Shown: positions 8,298 to 17,575 of the stretch, one piece after another
How the letters are laid out: each line of letters starts with the position of its first letter
How positions within the stretch are numbered: position 1 is the first letter of the stretch
Assembly: GCF_026723865.1 (NCBI RefSeq)
Contig: NZ_CP113529.1
Span: forward strand, 4,650,001-4,714,000
Source: Mycobacterium sp. Aquia_216
GTDB lineage: Bacteria; Actinomycetota; Actinomycetes; Mycobacteriales; Mycobacteriaceae
DNA length: 64,000 nucleotides
Direction of reading: 5' to 3'
Position numbers and translations under genes: made by a program
Notes under the pieces: generated by a model
Databases searched by the model: none
Told to the model about the DNA's origin: nothing
Seen by the model: only the letters and a program-made list of their open reading frames with translations

Positions 8298-8960
8298 TCA
8301 TCCTCGCGCCGGGCGCCCAGCAGCCAGGCGGCTCGAAGTGGGCGACTCCAGGTACGCCACAATCGCATTGGTGAGCCCCTGGCGCGCCAGGTCGAGGTCG
8401 TAATAGCTGCCGAGCTGACGCTCTGAGGCGATGCCGCGCATCGCTCCCGGAATGAATGTGGCGACGGCGCGGACCCTTTCGGGGTCGACGTTCAAGTCAG
8501 CGAAAGCACTTTGACACGTTGCGAGCCAACCCCGCCCCCACGACTGGAGTTCCGCGGACGTGCGCGGGTATAGGCGCTCGAGCTCCGCGGGGTCGCGAGG
8601 AAGCGCGGCGCGCAGATTTTCGATCGCCCGCGAGTCGGTGGCCGTCAGGCCGTCGTAGAGAGTGTCGATGATGGCGGCGACTCGTTGTCGCAGTGGCGCT
8701 GTGGGGTTGGCGGGCGCGAAGACGTCCGCCCGATGCTCGGCGGTCCGATGTAGCACCGCGGCCCACAGGCCGTCGGCATCGCCGAACTGGTACTTCACCA
8801 CACCCCAGGTGGCCCCGATCTGCTTGGCGATTCGATTCGCCGACACCGCTGCGGGATCGCCGGTAGCCAGTGCCTTCAGGGCCGCCTCCAACATGTTCTC
8901 GCGGGACGCATCACCGCGCCGGTTGGTGCGCTGCGGTTGAACATCCGAACCGGTCATCAC
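8298..8960 (-). CDS. TetR-family regulator
   Basis: 220 residues beginning MMTGSDVQPQRTNRRGDASREN. The helix-turn-helix spans about residues 18-65 (MLEAALKALATGDPAAVSANRIAKQIGATWGVVKYQFGDADGLW). It is divergent from the Rieske oxygenase at 9094 with about 130 bp between them, so control of that gene and the two after it is the natural hypothesis. The start could be either of two adjacent Met codons. It is not closely similar by eye to the TetR genes at 7.5 and 20.6 kb. Confidence 0.85.
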   Translation of the reverse strand: MMTGSDVQPQRTNRRGDASRENMLEAALKALATGDPAAVSANRIAKQIGATWGVVKYQFGDADGLWAAVLHRTAEHRADVFAPANPTAPLRQRVAAIIDTLYDGLTATDSRAIENLRAALPRDPAELERLYPRTSAELQSWGRGWLATCQSAFADLNVDPERVRAVATFIPGAMRGIASERQLGSYYDLDLARQGLTNAIVAYLESPTSSRLAAGRPARG

Positions 8961-9010
8961 CCAGATAATAACGGCTCAACCACGCATTTCAATGATTCAC
9001 AGAGCCCTCT

Positions 9011-9038
9011 TTGAATTCCCCGTAGCGGGCACTATGCT
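9011..9038 (+). promoter_or_regulatory. candidate promoter of the Rieske oxygenase gene
   Basis: TTGAAT (9011-9016) and TATGCT (9033-9038) are 16 bp apart, a good fit to the housekeeping sigma consensus, about 55 bp upstream of the ATG at 9094. The short inverted repeat CCCG-TAG-CGGG lies between the two elements and could be part of an operator for the divergent TetR gene. Confidence 0.5.
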
Positions 9039-9093
9039 TCTTCACCAGACGACGTGTCACGTGCAGCCCAACACGCCCGTTAGAGGAGTTCGG

Positions 9094-10122
9094 ATGGCGA
9101 AACCGCCGCTGTCGATGAAGCCGACCGGTTGGTTCCAGGTCGCGTGGTCCGACGAGATCTCCGTCGGCGACGTGCACAAGATGCACTACTTCGGCCAGGA
9201 GATGGTGGCCTGGCGGGCTCAGTCGGGACGGCTGACGGTGATGGACGCCTATTGCGAACATCTGGGCGCTCATCTGGGTTTCGGCGGCCATGTCGAGGGC
9301 GAGGCCATCGAGTGCGCCTTCCACGGCTGGCAGTGGAACCATGAGGGCCGCAACGTCTGCATCCCCTACGAGAAGCGACCCAACCGCGGACGCAGGATGC
9401 GTACCTACCCGGTGGTGGAACGCAATGAGTCGGCCTACATCTGGCATGACGTCGAGGGTCGCGAGCCGTTCTTCGATGTGCCCGACATCTTCGGCAGTTT
9501 CGACGACGGCAGCAGCCTGGCCGACTACTACCCCCGCCAGACTCTGTACGAGCCGAGTCAAGAGCTGCATCCTCAGTACGTGATGGAAAACGGTGTCGAC
9601 GTAGCCCATTTCAAGTTCGTGCACAAGACACCGATCGTGCCGGTGTTCATGCGCCATGACTTCGCCCAGCCGGTGTCCTATGTCGACTTCACCATCACCT
9701 TCGAGGGTGACGAAAACCAATCGATCGACGACATCGACAGCGGGGTGGAAGCGATCAACGGCGGAATCGGCATCGCGGTGACCAAGAGTTCCGGCATGAT
9801 CGACAACCGGACCATCTCGGCGACCACCCCGGTCGACGAACACACCTCCGACGTGCGCTTCACGGTGTACATCGGCCGGGTGCCCGGCAAAGACACGCCT
9901 CGGCACCAAACAAAGGCCGAGGAGTTTGGCCGAGAAGTGATCCGGCAGTTCAAGCAGGACGTCTATATCTGGTCACACCAACGGTATTCGGATCCGCCCG
10001 CGCTGTCCGCCTCCGAGTTCGAAGGCTTCACCGCGATCCGCGAGTGGGCCCGACAGTTCTATCCCGACGGACGAGGCGGCAGTGCCGCCGAACTGCAATC
10101 CATGGCCGCCGAGGCTCGCTGA
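9094..10122 (+). CDS. Rieske [2Fe-2S] oxygenase component, KshA-like
   Basis: 342 residues. The Rieske cluster ligands are C54-x-H56 and C74-x2-H77 (YCEHLG and CAFHGWQW). The mononuclear iron site follows as D169-x2-H172-x4-H177 (GVDVAHFKFVHK). This domain order is that of the oxygenase of 3-ketosteroid 9-alpha-hydroxylase and its many mycobacterial relatives, which need a separate reductase (KshB type); none is encoded nearby. The ATG at 9094 follows AGAGGAG; an in-frame start at 8992 has no such signal. A DapB-like gene and an amidohydrolase follow on the same strand. Substrate unknown. Confidence 0.9.
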   Translation: MAKPPLSMKPTGWFQVAWSDEISVGDVHKMHYFGQEMVAWRAQSGRLTVMDAYCEHLGAHLGFGGHVEGEAIECAFHGWQWNHEGRNVCIPYEKRPNRGRRMRTYPVVERNESAYIWHDVEGREPFFDVPDIFGSFDDGSSLADYYPRQTLYEPSQELHPQYVMENGVDVAHFKFVHKTPIVPVFMRHDFAQPVSYVDFTITFEGDENQSIDDIDSGVEAINGGIGIAVTKSSGMIDNRTISATTPVDEHTSDVRFTVYIGRVPGKDTPRHQTKAEEFGREVIRQFKQDVYIWSHQRYSDPPALSASEFEGFTAIREWARQFYPDGRGGSAAELQSMAAEAR

Positions 10123-10170
10123 GTCCTGCCGAACGAGCGGGCTACAACATCAACCGAAAGGCCGCATCGA

Positions 10171-11250
10171 ATGAACGCTCCAGTCCGTGTCTTCCAGGTA
10201 GCCACCGGCAACGTCGGCTCCGAGATGATCAAGCGGCTCGGCAACCGCACCGATTTGGAACTGGTTGGCCTGCACTGTTATTCGCCGGAGAAGATCGGCC
10301 GCGACGCCGGTGAGATCGTCGGGCTACCGGCGATCGGGGTGAAGGCGACCGGCACGATCGAGGAGATCATCGCGGCCAAACCCGACGTGCTCACCTTCCA
10401 TGGCGTCTTTCCCGACGAGGACCTCTACGTCCCGGTCCTCGAAGCCGGGATCAACATCGTGACCACCGCCGACTGGATCACCGGCTTTCACCGCGACGTC
10501 AACCACCCGCACCACTCCGGCAAGAAGGTAACCGAGCTGCTCGCCGAGGCCTGCGCAAAGGGCGGCTCCACCTTCTACGGCACGGGCATGAACCCCGGCC
10601 TGAACCAGATCCTCGGCGTCGTGTGCTCCGCCGACGTCGCCGAAATCGAGAACGTCACCACCATCGAATCCGTCGACGTGTCGTGTCACCACAGCAAGGA
10701 CACCTGGATCGAGGTCGGCTACGGCCTGCCTGTCGACGATCCATCGATCCCGGGCAAGCTGAGGAAGTACACAGAGGTCTTCGCTGACAGCGTGCTGATG
10801 ATGGCCGACTGCTTCGACATCAAACTCGACGAGGTCAAGTTCAGCTACGAACTCGGCGCGTGCACCAAAGACGTCGACCTGGGTTGGTACCGGATGCCGA
10901 AGGGCTCTCTCGGCGGCAACTACATCAAGTACCAGGGCATGGTCAACGGCGTGCCCAAGGTGGAGACGCACCTCGAGTGGCAAATGACCCCGCACACCGA
11001 CCCCAGCTGGGACATCAAGGGCTGCTACATCACTCAGATCAAGGGCGACCCCTGCATCTACAACAAGCACATGGTCTTTCCGAAGCCCGGTGTCGACCTG
11101 TCCAATCCCGACAACTTCGCCTCCATCGGCATGACCGTCACCGGCCTGCCGGCCCTCAATGCCATCAAGTCGGTCGTCGCCGCCCCGCCGGGACTGGTGA
11201 CAAGCGCCGACCTGCCGCTGCGTGGCTTCGCCGGCCGCTTCAAGGTCTAG
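10171..11250 (+). CDS. DapB-like NAD(P)-dependent reductase
   Basis: 359 residues. The N-terminus is a Rossmann fold (VRVFQVATGNVGSEMIKRLGNRTDLELVGL), followed by the helix/strand pattern of the dihydrodipicolinate reductase N-terminal domain (GIEEI..KPDVLTFHG, then a short NIVTTADWITG segment). True DapB is about 245 residues and lacks this long C-terminal half. The protein resembles the mycobacterial group annotated as dihydrodipicolinate reductase-like or amine-dehydrogenase-like and is unlikely to act in lysine synthesis. The start has AAAGGCCGC upstream. It lies 48 bp after the Rieske gene, probably in one operon. Confidence 0.8.
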   Translation: MNAPVRVFQVATGNVGSEMIKRLGNRTDLELVGLHCYSPEKIGRDAGEIVGLPAIGVKATGTIEEIIAAKPDVLTFHGVFPDEDLYVPVLEAGINIVTTADWITGFHRDVNHPHHSGKKVTELLAEACAKGGSTFYGTGMNPGLNQILGVVCSADVAEIENVTTIESVDVSCHHSKDTWIEVGYGLPVDDPSIPGKLRKYTEVFADSVLMMADCFDIKLDEVKFSYELGACTKDVDLGWYRMPKGSLGGNYIKYQGMVNGVPKVETHLEWQMTPHTDPSWDIKGCYITQIKGDPCIYNKHMVFPKPGVDLSNPDNFASIGMTVTGLPALNAIKSVVAAPPGLVTSADLPLRGFAGRFKV

Positions 11251-11373
11251 CCGTCTCCCCTGTGAGATGGGGTAGCCTGTCACCATCCACTTGCATCCAG
11301 AGCGTATGGTCAGGCGGAAAAGGCGAGCAGCGCGCCACGACGCGGCTGCCGATCCAGACGGCGAGGAACGGGT

Positions 11374-13194
11374 ATGTCATACGACACGATCATCCGCAAT
11401 GGACGGTGGTTTGACGGGACCGGAGCACCCTCGGCCGTCCGCAACATCGGCATTTCCGCCGGACACGTCGCCGCGGTCTCGGCCGAGGACCTCGACGAAA
11501 CCGGTTGCCGCAATGTCATTGACGCATCAGGGAAGTGGGTTGTCCCAGGGTTCCTCGACATTCACACGCACTATGACATCGAGGTCTTGGAAGGCCCGGG
11601 GTTGGCAGAGTCGGTTCGCCACGGTGTGACGACGGTGGCAACCGGGTCGTGCTCGATATCGACGATCCATGTCGACGCTGAAGAAGCCGGCGACCTGTTC
11701 GGCCGAGTCGAGGCGATCCCCCGCCAGCACGTGATCAAGTCGATCGGCGCGCACAAGACATGGAGCAGTGGCCAGCAGTACATCAAAGCAATCGAGAACC
11801 TGCCGCTCGGCCCGAACCTGTGTTCCTTCATCGGGCATTCGGACATCCGCACCGTCACGATGGGACTCGAGCGTTCCACTGACGACGACATCAAGCCGAC
11901 CCGCGCCGAGGTGGCGCGAATGGAGCAGATGCTGACCGAGGCACTCGATGCCGGCTTCATCGGGTTGTCCACCAACCAGCTGAAATTCGACAAACTCGAC
12001 GGTCAGCTCTGCCGGTCGCGCACCCTGCCGTCCACCTACGCCAAGTGGCGAGAGAACCGTCGGCTCCAGAACCTGGTGCGCGCGCGGGGCCGCATCTTGC
12101 AATCAGCTCCCGACATCAGCATGCCGCTGAGGATGGTCGTCCAGGCACTGCAATCGATCGGGTTGTTTCGCCGGCCATTGAAGACCACATTGCTGGCCGC
12201 GGCCGACGCCAAGTCGAATCCTGTCGCGTTCTACTTCCTCAAGGGACTCGCCACGGCCGTCAACGGGCTCGGCGCCGATTTCCGCTTCCAGCATCTCCCA
12301 GTACCGTTCACCGTCTACGCCGACGGGATCGACTTCGTCATCTTCGAGGAGTTCGGGTCGGGGCAGGAAGCCATGCATCTGGCGGACTGTCTGGAACGCG
12401 ACGAGTTGATGCGTGATGAGGCTTACCGACGGCGGTTCCGCAAAGACTACGACCAGAAGTTCGGAATTCGGGTGTGGCACCGCGACTTCTTCGACGCGAT
12501 CATCACGGACTGCCCGGACCCGTCCGTCATCGGAAAGTCGTTCGGCGAGGTCGGCATTGATCGCGGAGGGGTGCACCCAGTCGACGCGTTCCTCGATCTG
12601 GTGCTCGAGCACGGCGCCAAACTCCGCTGGTTCACCACGATCTCCAACCACCGACCCGAGGTGCTCAAGAAGTTCGCCAAGGACCCCTTCACCCAGTTGG
12701 GGTTCTCGGATGCCGGTGCGCACCTGCGGAATATGGCCTTCTACAACATGGGCCTACGGCTACTCAAGCACGTGCGGGACGCAGAGAATGCCGGAACGCC
12801 TTTCATGACAGTCGAACACGCCGTACACCGCCTCAGCGGTGAAATCGCCGACTGGTACGGGATCGACGCCGGCCACCTGCGCATCGGTGACCGGGCGGAC
12901 CTGTCGATCATCGATCCCGAGCGCCTCGACGACTCCCTGGAGAAGTACGCCGAGGAGCGCGTCGAGCAATACGGGGGATTGTCTCGCATGGTGAACCGCA
13001 ACGACGCCACCGTCGTTGCGGTGTTCATCAGCGGACGGCAGGTCGTGGCCAACGGCGAACCCACCGACATCCTCGGGAAGGTGCGTACCGGCAGCTTCCT
13101 GCGCGCCGGCCGGCGATCGCCTGCGGTGGCCGCGCGCTCGGCGGAGCCCAGCGTGATCGATCACCACGCCAACGCGAACGGTATTCGTACATAA
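11374..13194 (+). CDS. D-aminoacylase-like amidohydrolase
   Basis: 606 residues of the metal-dependent amidohydrolase superfamily. The N-terminal small beta domain has the family opening YDTIIRNGRWFDGTG. The first metal motif is FLDIHTHYDIE (H-x-H). Downstream features include the HSDIR block near residue 154 and a C-terminal DAGAHLRNMAFYN motif carrying the Asp of the active site. The end of the protein returns to the beta domain (LRIGDRADLSIIDPERL). N-acyl-D-amino-acid deacylases have this plan; the real substrate here may be another amide or cyclic imide. GAGGAA precedes the ATG. It is the third gene of the Rieske operon. Confidence 0.87.
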   Translation: MSYDTIIRNGRWFDGTGAPSAVRNIGISAGHVAAVSAEDLDETGCRNVIDASGKWVVPGFLDIHTHYDIEVLEGPGLAESVRHGVTTVATGSCSISTIHVDAEEAGDLFGRVEAIPRQHVIKSIGAHKTWSSGQQYIKAIENLPLGPNLCSFIGHSDIRTVTMGLERSTDDDIKPTRAEVARMEQMLTEALDAGFIGLSTNQLKFDKLDGQLCRSRTLPSTYAKWRENRRLQNLVRARGRILQSAPDISMPLRMVVQALQSIGLFRRPLKTTLLAAADAKSNPVAFYFLKGLATAVNGLGADFRFQHLPVPFTVYADGIDFVIFEEFGSGQEAMHLADCLERDELMRDEAYRRRFRKDYDQKFGIRVWHRDFFDAIITDCPDPSVIGKSFGEVGIDRGGVHPVDAFLDLVLEHGAKLRWFTTISNHRPEVLKKFAKDPFTQLGFSDAGAHLRNMAFYNMGLRLLKHVRDAENAGTPFMTVEHAVHRLSGEIADWYGIDAGHLRIGDRADLSIIDPERLDDSLEKYAEERVEQYGGLSRMVNRNDATVVAVFISGRQVVANGEPTDILGKVRTGSFLRAGRRSPAVAARSAEPSVIDHHANANGIRT

Positions 13195-13199
13195 GAGAT

Positions 13200-13631
13200 T
13201 CAGCAGATCCCTTGTTCTCGGCCCCGAGAAGCCGTAGCCCGGCATGGAGAAAACGACGACGTGGAACCGTTCACGCAGCAGCGGAAGAACATCGAGGAAC
13301 TCGATGATCGAACCGGGCCACCCGTGAACCAACACCAATGGAATGGCGTCCTCGTCAACCGAAAGAACGTGCAGCAGGTGCACCCGCTGTCCGGCGGCGG
13401 TGGTGATGAACGATCCCCAGCCGTTGAGCTCGGCCTCGGTGGCCCGCCAGTCATAGCCGTCGCACCAGCGGTCCACGAGCGACCGTAGCGCGACTGGTCC
13501 GTTCCGTAATCCCATCCGGCGCCGGCGAGTTCGTCTGGCCACCTGGCGGATTGGAGGCGGCGACGCAGATCGTCCAACTCGCCGTCTGCGACATCGATCT
13601 TGTAGGGGGTCAGCCCGTGACCGGTGCCCAT
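13200..13631 (-). pseudogene. epoxide hydrolase, frameshifted and 3'-truncated
   Basis: From ATG 13631 the frame gives a clear epoxide-hydrolase N-terminal domain (TPYKIDVADGELDDLRRRLQ, then WPDELAGAGWDYGT). Near 13500 homology jumps to another frame, which continues LRSLVDRWCDGYDWRATEAE, then PLVLVHGWPGSIIEFLDVLP with the oxyanion HGWPG motif, then VFSMPGYGFSGP. It stops around 13200, where the amidohydrolase gene ends, so about two thirds of the normal protein of roughly 390 residues, including the catalytic Asp and His, are missing. It is a decaying gene cut by the arrival or rearrangement of its neighbour. Confidence 0.85.
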
Positions 13632-13670
13632 CAGCCTCCTTCACGTGGATTCGACACGATGCTAGCCTAC

Positions 13671-13700
13671 GACTAGACATTGTCGACGATCTGTCTAGTC
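13671..13700. promoter_or_regulatory. long inverted repeat before the monooxygenase gene
   Basis: GACTAGACA (13671-13679) and TGTCTAGTC (13692-13700) are perfect nine-base arms with 12 bases between, ending four bases before the GGAGG ribosome site of the Baeyer-Villiger gene. A protein bound here would block transcription start or elongation. The half-site TAGACA is also found in the TetR operators at 20.36 and 21.27 kb, but the spacing differs by four bases. Confidence 0.6.
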
Positions 13701-13713
13701 ATGCGGAGGAATT

Positions 13714-15705
13714 GTGGTCCTACCTGCCTCGACATCCGCATCGACGGATCTGAGCCGACTCCTCGGGCTACCGTTCGCGGACTCCAACGACGTCATTCGA
13801 GATGCGGTCGAACAGGCGAGTGTTCCAGCGCTGCTGATGTCGATGGTTCACATGACTGGCGACATGGGTCTGCTCGAGGAGCTTCCGCGGCCATTCATGC
13901 TCGTCGCGATGGACCTGCAGGGCGCCATGAGCGAACCCGACAAGAAGTTGGTGCGCAACCACGCCTTCGACGTGATTCGCGACTACCGCGACCGGGGCTG
14001 TCCCCCGCCGTTCGTCCCGGATGCCGACCAGATGCGGGTGATGTTCGACGTGATGTCGGCCGGCCAGGTCACCGAGGAGTACGTCGACTACGTGGCCGCC
14101 GACTTGCGATTCAGTGATGCCGATCAGTGCGGGCCGGTACTGCAGTCCACACCCGAGCAGCGTGCCGACTTCCCCGTCGTCGTCATCGGATGCGGTGAGG
14201 CCGGTCTGCTGGCCGGGATCAAGCTCAAGGCTGCGGGCGTGCCGTACACGATCATCGAAAAGCAACCGGGTGTGGGCGGAACATGGCTGGCCAACCGCTA
14301 TCCGGGTTGCCGCGTGGACATCGCCAACCAATACTACGCGTATTCGTTTGAGCCACTCGACCACTGGACGCACTACTACTCCGAACAGCCCGAGATCCTG
14401 CAGTACCTCAATGACGTGGCGACCCGCTACGACATCACGCCCGACGTGCGGTTCAACACCGAGGTGACCGGCGCGGACTGGGACGAGGAATCGGCAACCT
14501 GGCGGGTGACGATCCGCGGGGCGGACCGCCGGGTCGAGACGCTGACCGCACGGGCCCTGATCTGCGCGGTCGGCCAGTTCAGCAATGCTGTCATTCCGGA
14601 TATCAAGGGCACCAAAGACTTTCGCGGACCGTCCTTTCATACCGCGGATTGGCGCGACGATGTCGATCTGGCGGGCAAGCGGGTCGCGGTCATCGGCGCC
14701 GGCGCCAGCGGATTCCAGCTGGTGCCCGCAATCGCCGACTCGACTCAACACGTCGACGTCTACCAGCGCACGCCACAATGGATGGCGCCCAACCCCATCT
14801 ACCACGACGCCATCCCCGACGGTGCGCGGTGGGCGATCCGCCATCTGCCCTACTACGCACGATGGCTGCGGTTCGTGTCGTGGTGGCCGATCGCCGACGC
14901 GCTCGACGAGCAGGTGAAGATCGACCCGAAGTGGGACAACGGCGGACTCTCGTGCAGCGAGTCGAACCACGCGATTCGCGAGATGTTCATCGCGTGGATG
15001 CGCGTCTTCTGCACCGACGAAGAGCTGTTGGCCAAGGTCACCCCGAAGTATCCCCCGATGGGCAAGCGGACATTGCAGGACAACGGAACCTGGCTCACCA
15101 CGCTGCAGCGTGACGATGTCGATCTGATCACCGACGGCATCGCCGAGATCACCGCCGATGGAGTGCGGACCGTCGACGGAGTACATCGACGCGCCGATGT
15201 GCTGGTGTGGGCCACCGGGTTCGACGTCAATCACCAACTCGGACCCATCAATGTCCGCGGCCGCAACGGCATCGAGCTCAACACGGCCTGGGGCGATTCC
15301 GCGTACGCCTATTTGGGCGTCACCGTGCCGGGCTTCCCGAACTTCTTCTGCATGTTCGGTCCGGGCACGAACGCCGTGAACGGGGCCAGCATTATCTACA
15401 ACTCGGAGTGCCAGATGCGTTACATCATGGGGTGTATCGACATGGTGCTCGCGGGCGGTTTCGGCTCGGCCACGCCGCGGGAACAGGTGTGCAAGGACTA
15501 CAACCGCCGCAGCCGGCAACGGCTCAAGGAAATGGTGTACACCCACCCGGCGGTCTCCAGCAGCTACTACAAGAACGTCGCGGGCCACGTCCCCACGTTG
15601 TACGGGTTCCGCATTTTCGACTATTGGACGTGGACCAACCGTCCCAATCCCGACGACTATGAATTGCGGCGCGCGGGCGCTTCCCACAAGCAGGATGCCC
15701 GATGA
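13714..15705 (+). CDS. Baeyer-Villiger monooxygenase, 4-hydroxyacetophenone monooxygenase type
   Basis: 663 residues. A roughly 150-residue N-terminal extension, as in HAPMO enzymes, precedes the FAD Rossmann motif GCGEAG (159-164). The Baeyer-Villiger fingerprint FRGPSFHTADW lies near 304-314, and the NADPH site GAGASG near 329. These flavoenzymes insert oxygen next to a ketone to give an ester or lactone. The GTG start at 13714 follows GCGGAGGAATT; the inverted repeat at 13671-13700 overlaps the promoter region. A DUF3556 gene follows 120 bp later on the same strand. Substrate not predictable. Confidence 0.92.
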   Translation: MVLPASTSASTDLSRLLGLPFADSNDVIRDAVEQASVPALLMSMVHMTGDMGLLEELPRPFMLVAMDLQGAMSEPDKKLVRNHAFDVIRDYRDRGCPPPFVPDADQMRVMFDVMSAGQVTEEYVDYVAADLRFSDADQCGPVLQSTPEQRADFPVVVIGCGEAGLLAGIKLKAAGVPYTIIEKQPGVGGTWLANRYPGCRVDIANQYYAYSFEPLDHWTHYYSEQPEILQYLNDVATRYDITPDVRFNTEVTGADWDEESATWRVTIRGADRRVETLTARALICAVGQFSNAVIPDIKGTKDFRGPSFHTADWRDDVDLAGKRVAVIGAGASGFQLVPAIADSTQHVDVYQRTPQWMAPNPIYHDAIPDGARWAIRHLPYYARWLRFVSWWPIADALDEQVKIDPKWDNGGLSCSESNHAIREMFIAWMRVFCTDEELLAKVTPKYPPMGKRTLQDNGTWLTTLQRDDVDLITDGIAEITADGVRTVDGVHRRADVLVWATGFDVNHQLGPINVRGRNGIELNTAWGDSAYAYLGVTVPGFPNFFCMFGPGTNAVNGASIIYNSECQMRYIMGCIDMVLAGGFGSATPREQVCKDYNRRSRQRLKEMVYTHPAVSSSYYKNVAGHVPTLYGFRIFDYWTWTNRPNPDDYELRRAGASHKQDAR

Positions 15706-15827
15706 GCGGGTCGACTTTGTCGGCGTCGCAATTTCTGTCCCATCCTGTGGTTGCCGGGAGTAGTTTTTCCTCGGTGCCTGGCTGATGATTGGCACCCCTG
15801 TGAAATAGCCGCGTCAAAGGAGCTGCA

Positions 15828-17567
15828 ATGGGGTTCATTCAGCCCAACCTGCCCGTCGTCGACGTGGCCGAGTGGAGCAAGGGCACCCGCGCCGAGCGGA
15901 TCATCCCGATGACGCGCCACATCGCCGAGAACGGATTCGGCATTCCCCTGGTGATGCACGTGATGTACGGGGTGAAGATCGCGCTCTACATCCTCGGGGG
16001 CTGGTTCTTCGGCTGGTGCACAACGGGCATCGGCGGCTTCACCGACGTCGGCGCCTGGTGGTCGGAGCCGATCGTGTTCCAAAAGGCCGTTCTGTTCACC
16101 ATGCTGTTCGAAGTCGTCGGCCTCGGTTGTTGTTTCGGGCCGTTGGCCGGACGTTATTTTCCGCCGATGGGATCGATCCTGTACTGGCTGCGGCCCGGCA
16201 CCATCCGGCTGCCACCCTGGCCCGACCGGGTCCCGCTGACCGAAGGCAACAACAGGACGCCGTTCGACGCATCGGTTTATGGCGCGCTGCTCGTTTTGCT
16301 CGCGATGGCACTGGTGTCCGACGGCTCCGGCCCAATTCCTGCCCTGGGCACGGTGATTGGCGTGTTGCCGCAGTGGCAGACCGTCGCGATCCTCTCCGTC
16401 TTGGCGGTGATCAGCTTGCGGGACAAGGTGATCTTCCTGGCCGCGCGCGCCGAGGTGTACGGTCCGCTGGCGTTGGTGTTCTTGTTCTCCGGGGCCGACA
16501 TCGTCATCGGCGCCAAGCTGGTCTTCATGGCGATCTGGCTCGGCGCAGCCGCATCGAAGCTCACCAAGCACTTCCCGTTCGTGATCTCGACAATGCTGGC
16601 CAACAACCCGTTTTTGCCCTCGGGTGTGCTCAAGCGGTCGCTTTTCAAGCGCTTTCCGGATGATCTGCGGCCCAGCGCATTGGCGGGTTTCATCGCCCAT
16701 TTCTCCACGGCGATCGAAGGTCTGGTGCCGTTGGCGCTGCTGTTCTCACCTGGCGGCTGGCCGACGGCGGTCGCCGCGTTCGTGATGATCGTATTTCACC
16801 TGAACATCCTGCTGGCCTTCCCGATGGGCGTGCCGCTGGAGTGGAACGTGTTCATGATCTTCGGTGTGCTGTGGCTGTTCGTGTCGCACGCTTCGATTGG
16901 GCTGTCGGATCTGAGCGGTCCCTGGCCCGTCGTGCTGTTGGTCGTGATCGCGTCGGTCGTGGTGCTGGGAAACCTGTACCCGCGCAAGGTTTCGTTCCTG
17001 CCCGGCATGCGCTACTACGCCGGCAACTGGGATACCACGGTGTGGTGCGTCAAGCCGGCGATGGACGAGAAGTTCCGCACCGGCTCCCGTGCGCTGGGCC
17101 CGATGCAGCACCTGCAGCTCGAGCGGTTGTACGGCAGCAAGGAGGAAACGCTGATCCCCCTGCACCTGGCGCTGGCGTTCCGCGGCATGAACACCCACGG
17201 GCGCGCGCTGCTCACGCTGGTGCACCGCGCGCTGGCCGGCTACGACGAGGACGACTACAACCTCTGCGAGGGCGAGGTCCTCTGCGCGATGGTGCTGGGG
17301 TGGAACTTCGGCGACGGGCACCTGCACAACGAGTGCCTCGTCGAGGCGCTACAGCAGCGGTGCGGATTCGAGCCGGGCGACGTGCGGGTCGTGATCCTCG
17401 ACGCGCAGCCCATCCACAAGCAGCGGCAGGAGTATCGGCTCGTGGATGCGGCGACGGGCGAATTCGAGCGCGGGTACGTCGACGTCGACGACATGGTCAC
17501 CACTCAGCCGTGGGCGGACGACCTCCCCGTGCACGTCGAGCGCAGCGCCGCCGCCGGCACGGGCTGA
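15828..17567 (+). CDS. DUF3556 transmembrane protein
   Basis: 579 residues. The first 390 or so hold about ten hydrophobic segments (for example VLLVVIASVVVLGNLYP), and the last 190 form a soluble domain (from MRYYAGNWDTTVWCVKPAMDEKF onward). The arrangement and the opening MGFIQPNLPVVDVAEWSKGTR match what I recall of DUF3556, a mycobacterial family often found near monooxygenases and lipid genes; its function is unknown. AAAGGAG stands seven bases before the ATG. It follows the Baeyer-Villiger gene and converges on the ABC operon eight bases downstream. Confidence 0.8.
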   Translation: MGFIQPNLPVVDVAEWSKGTRAERIIPMTRHIAENGFGIPLVMHVMYGVKIALYILGGWFFGWCTTGIGGFTDVGAWWSEPIVFQKAVLFTMLFEVVGLGCCFGPLAGRYFPPMGSILYWLRPGTIRLPPWPDRVPLTEGNNRTPFDASVYGALLVLLAMALVSDGSGPIPALGTVIGVLPQWQTVAILSVLAVISLRDKVIFLAARAEVYGPLALVFLFSGADIVIGAKLVFMAIWLGAAASKLTKHFPFVISTMLANNPFLPSGVLKRSLFKRFPDDLRPSALAGFIAHFSTAIEGLVPLALLFSPGGWPTAVAAFVMIVFHLNILLAFPMGVPLEWNVFMIFGVLWLFVSHASIGLSDLSGPWPVVLLVVIASVVVLGNLYPRKVSFLPGMRYYAGNWDTTVWCVKPAMDEKFRTGSRALGPMQHLQLERLYGSKEETLIPLHLALAFRGMNTHGRALLTLVHRALAGYDEDDYNLCEGEVLCAMVLGWNFGDGHLHNECLVEALQQRCGFEPGDVRVVILDAQPIHKQRQEYRLVDAATGEFERGYVDVDDMVTTQPWADDLPVHVERSAAAGTG

Positions 17568-17575
17568 CAACCCGT

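Noticed and set aside
10171..11250. Annotation as true dihydrodipicolinate reductase DapB of lysine synthesis
   Set aside because: The protein is over 100 residues longer than DapB and sits in a catabolic context; only the N-terminal fold agrees.
13768..15795. A 675-codon open frame opposite the Baeyer-Villiger gene
   Set aside because: Antisense to a clear enzyme with all its motifs; its composition is that of a reverse-strand shadow.
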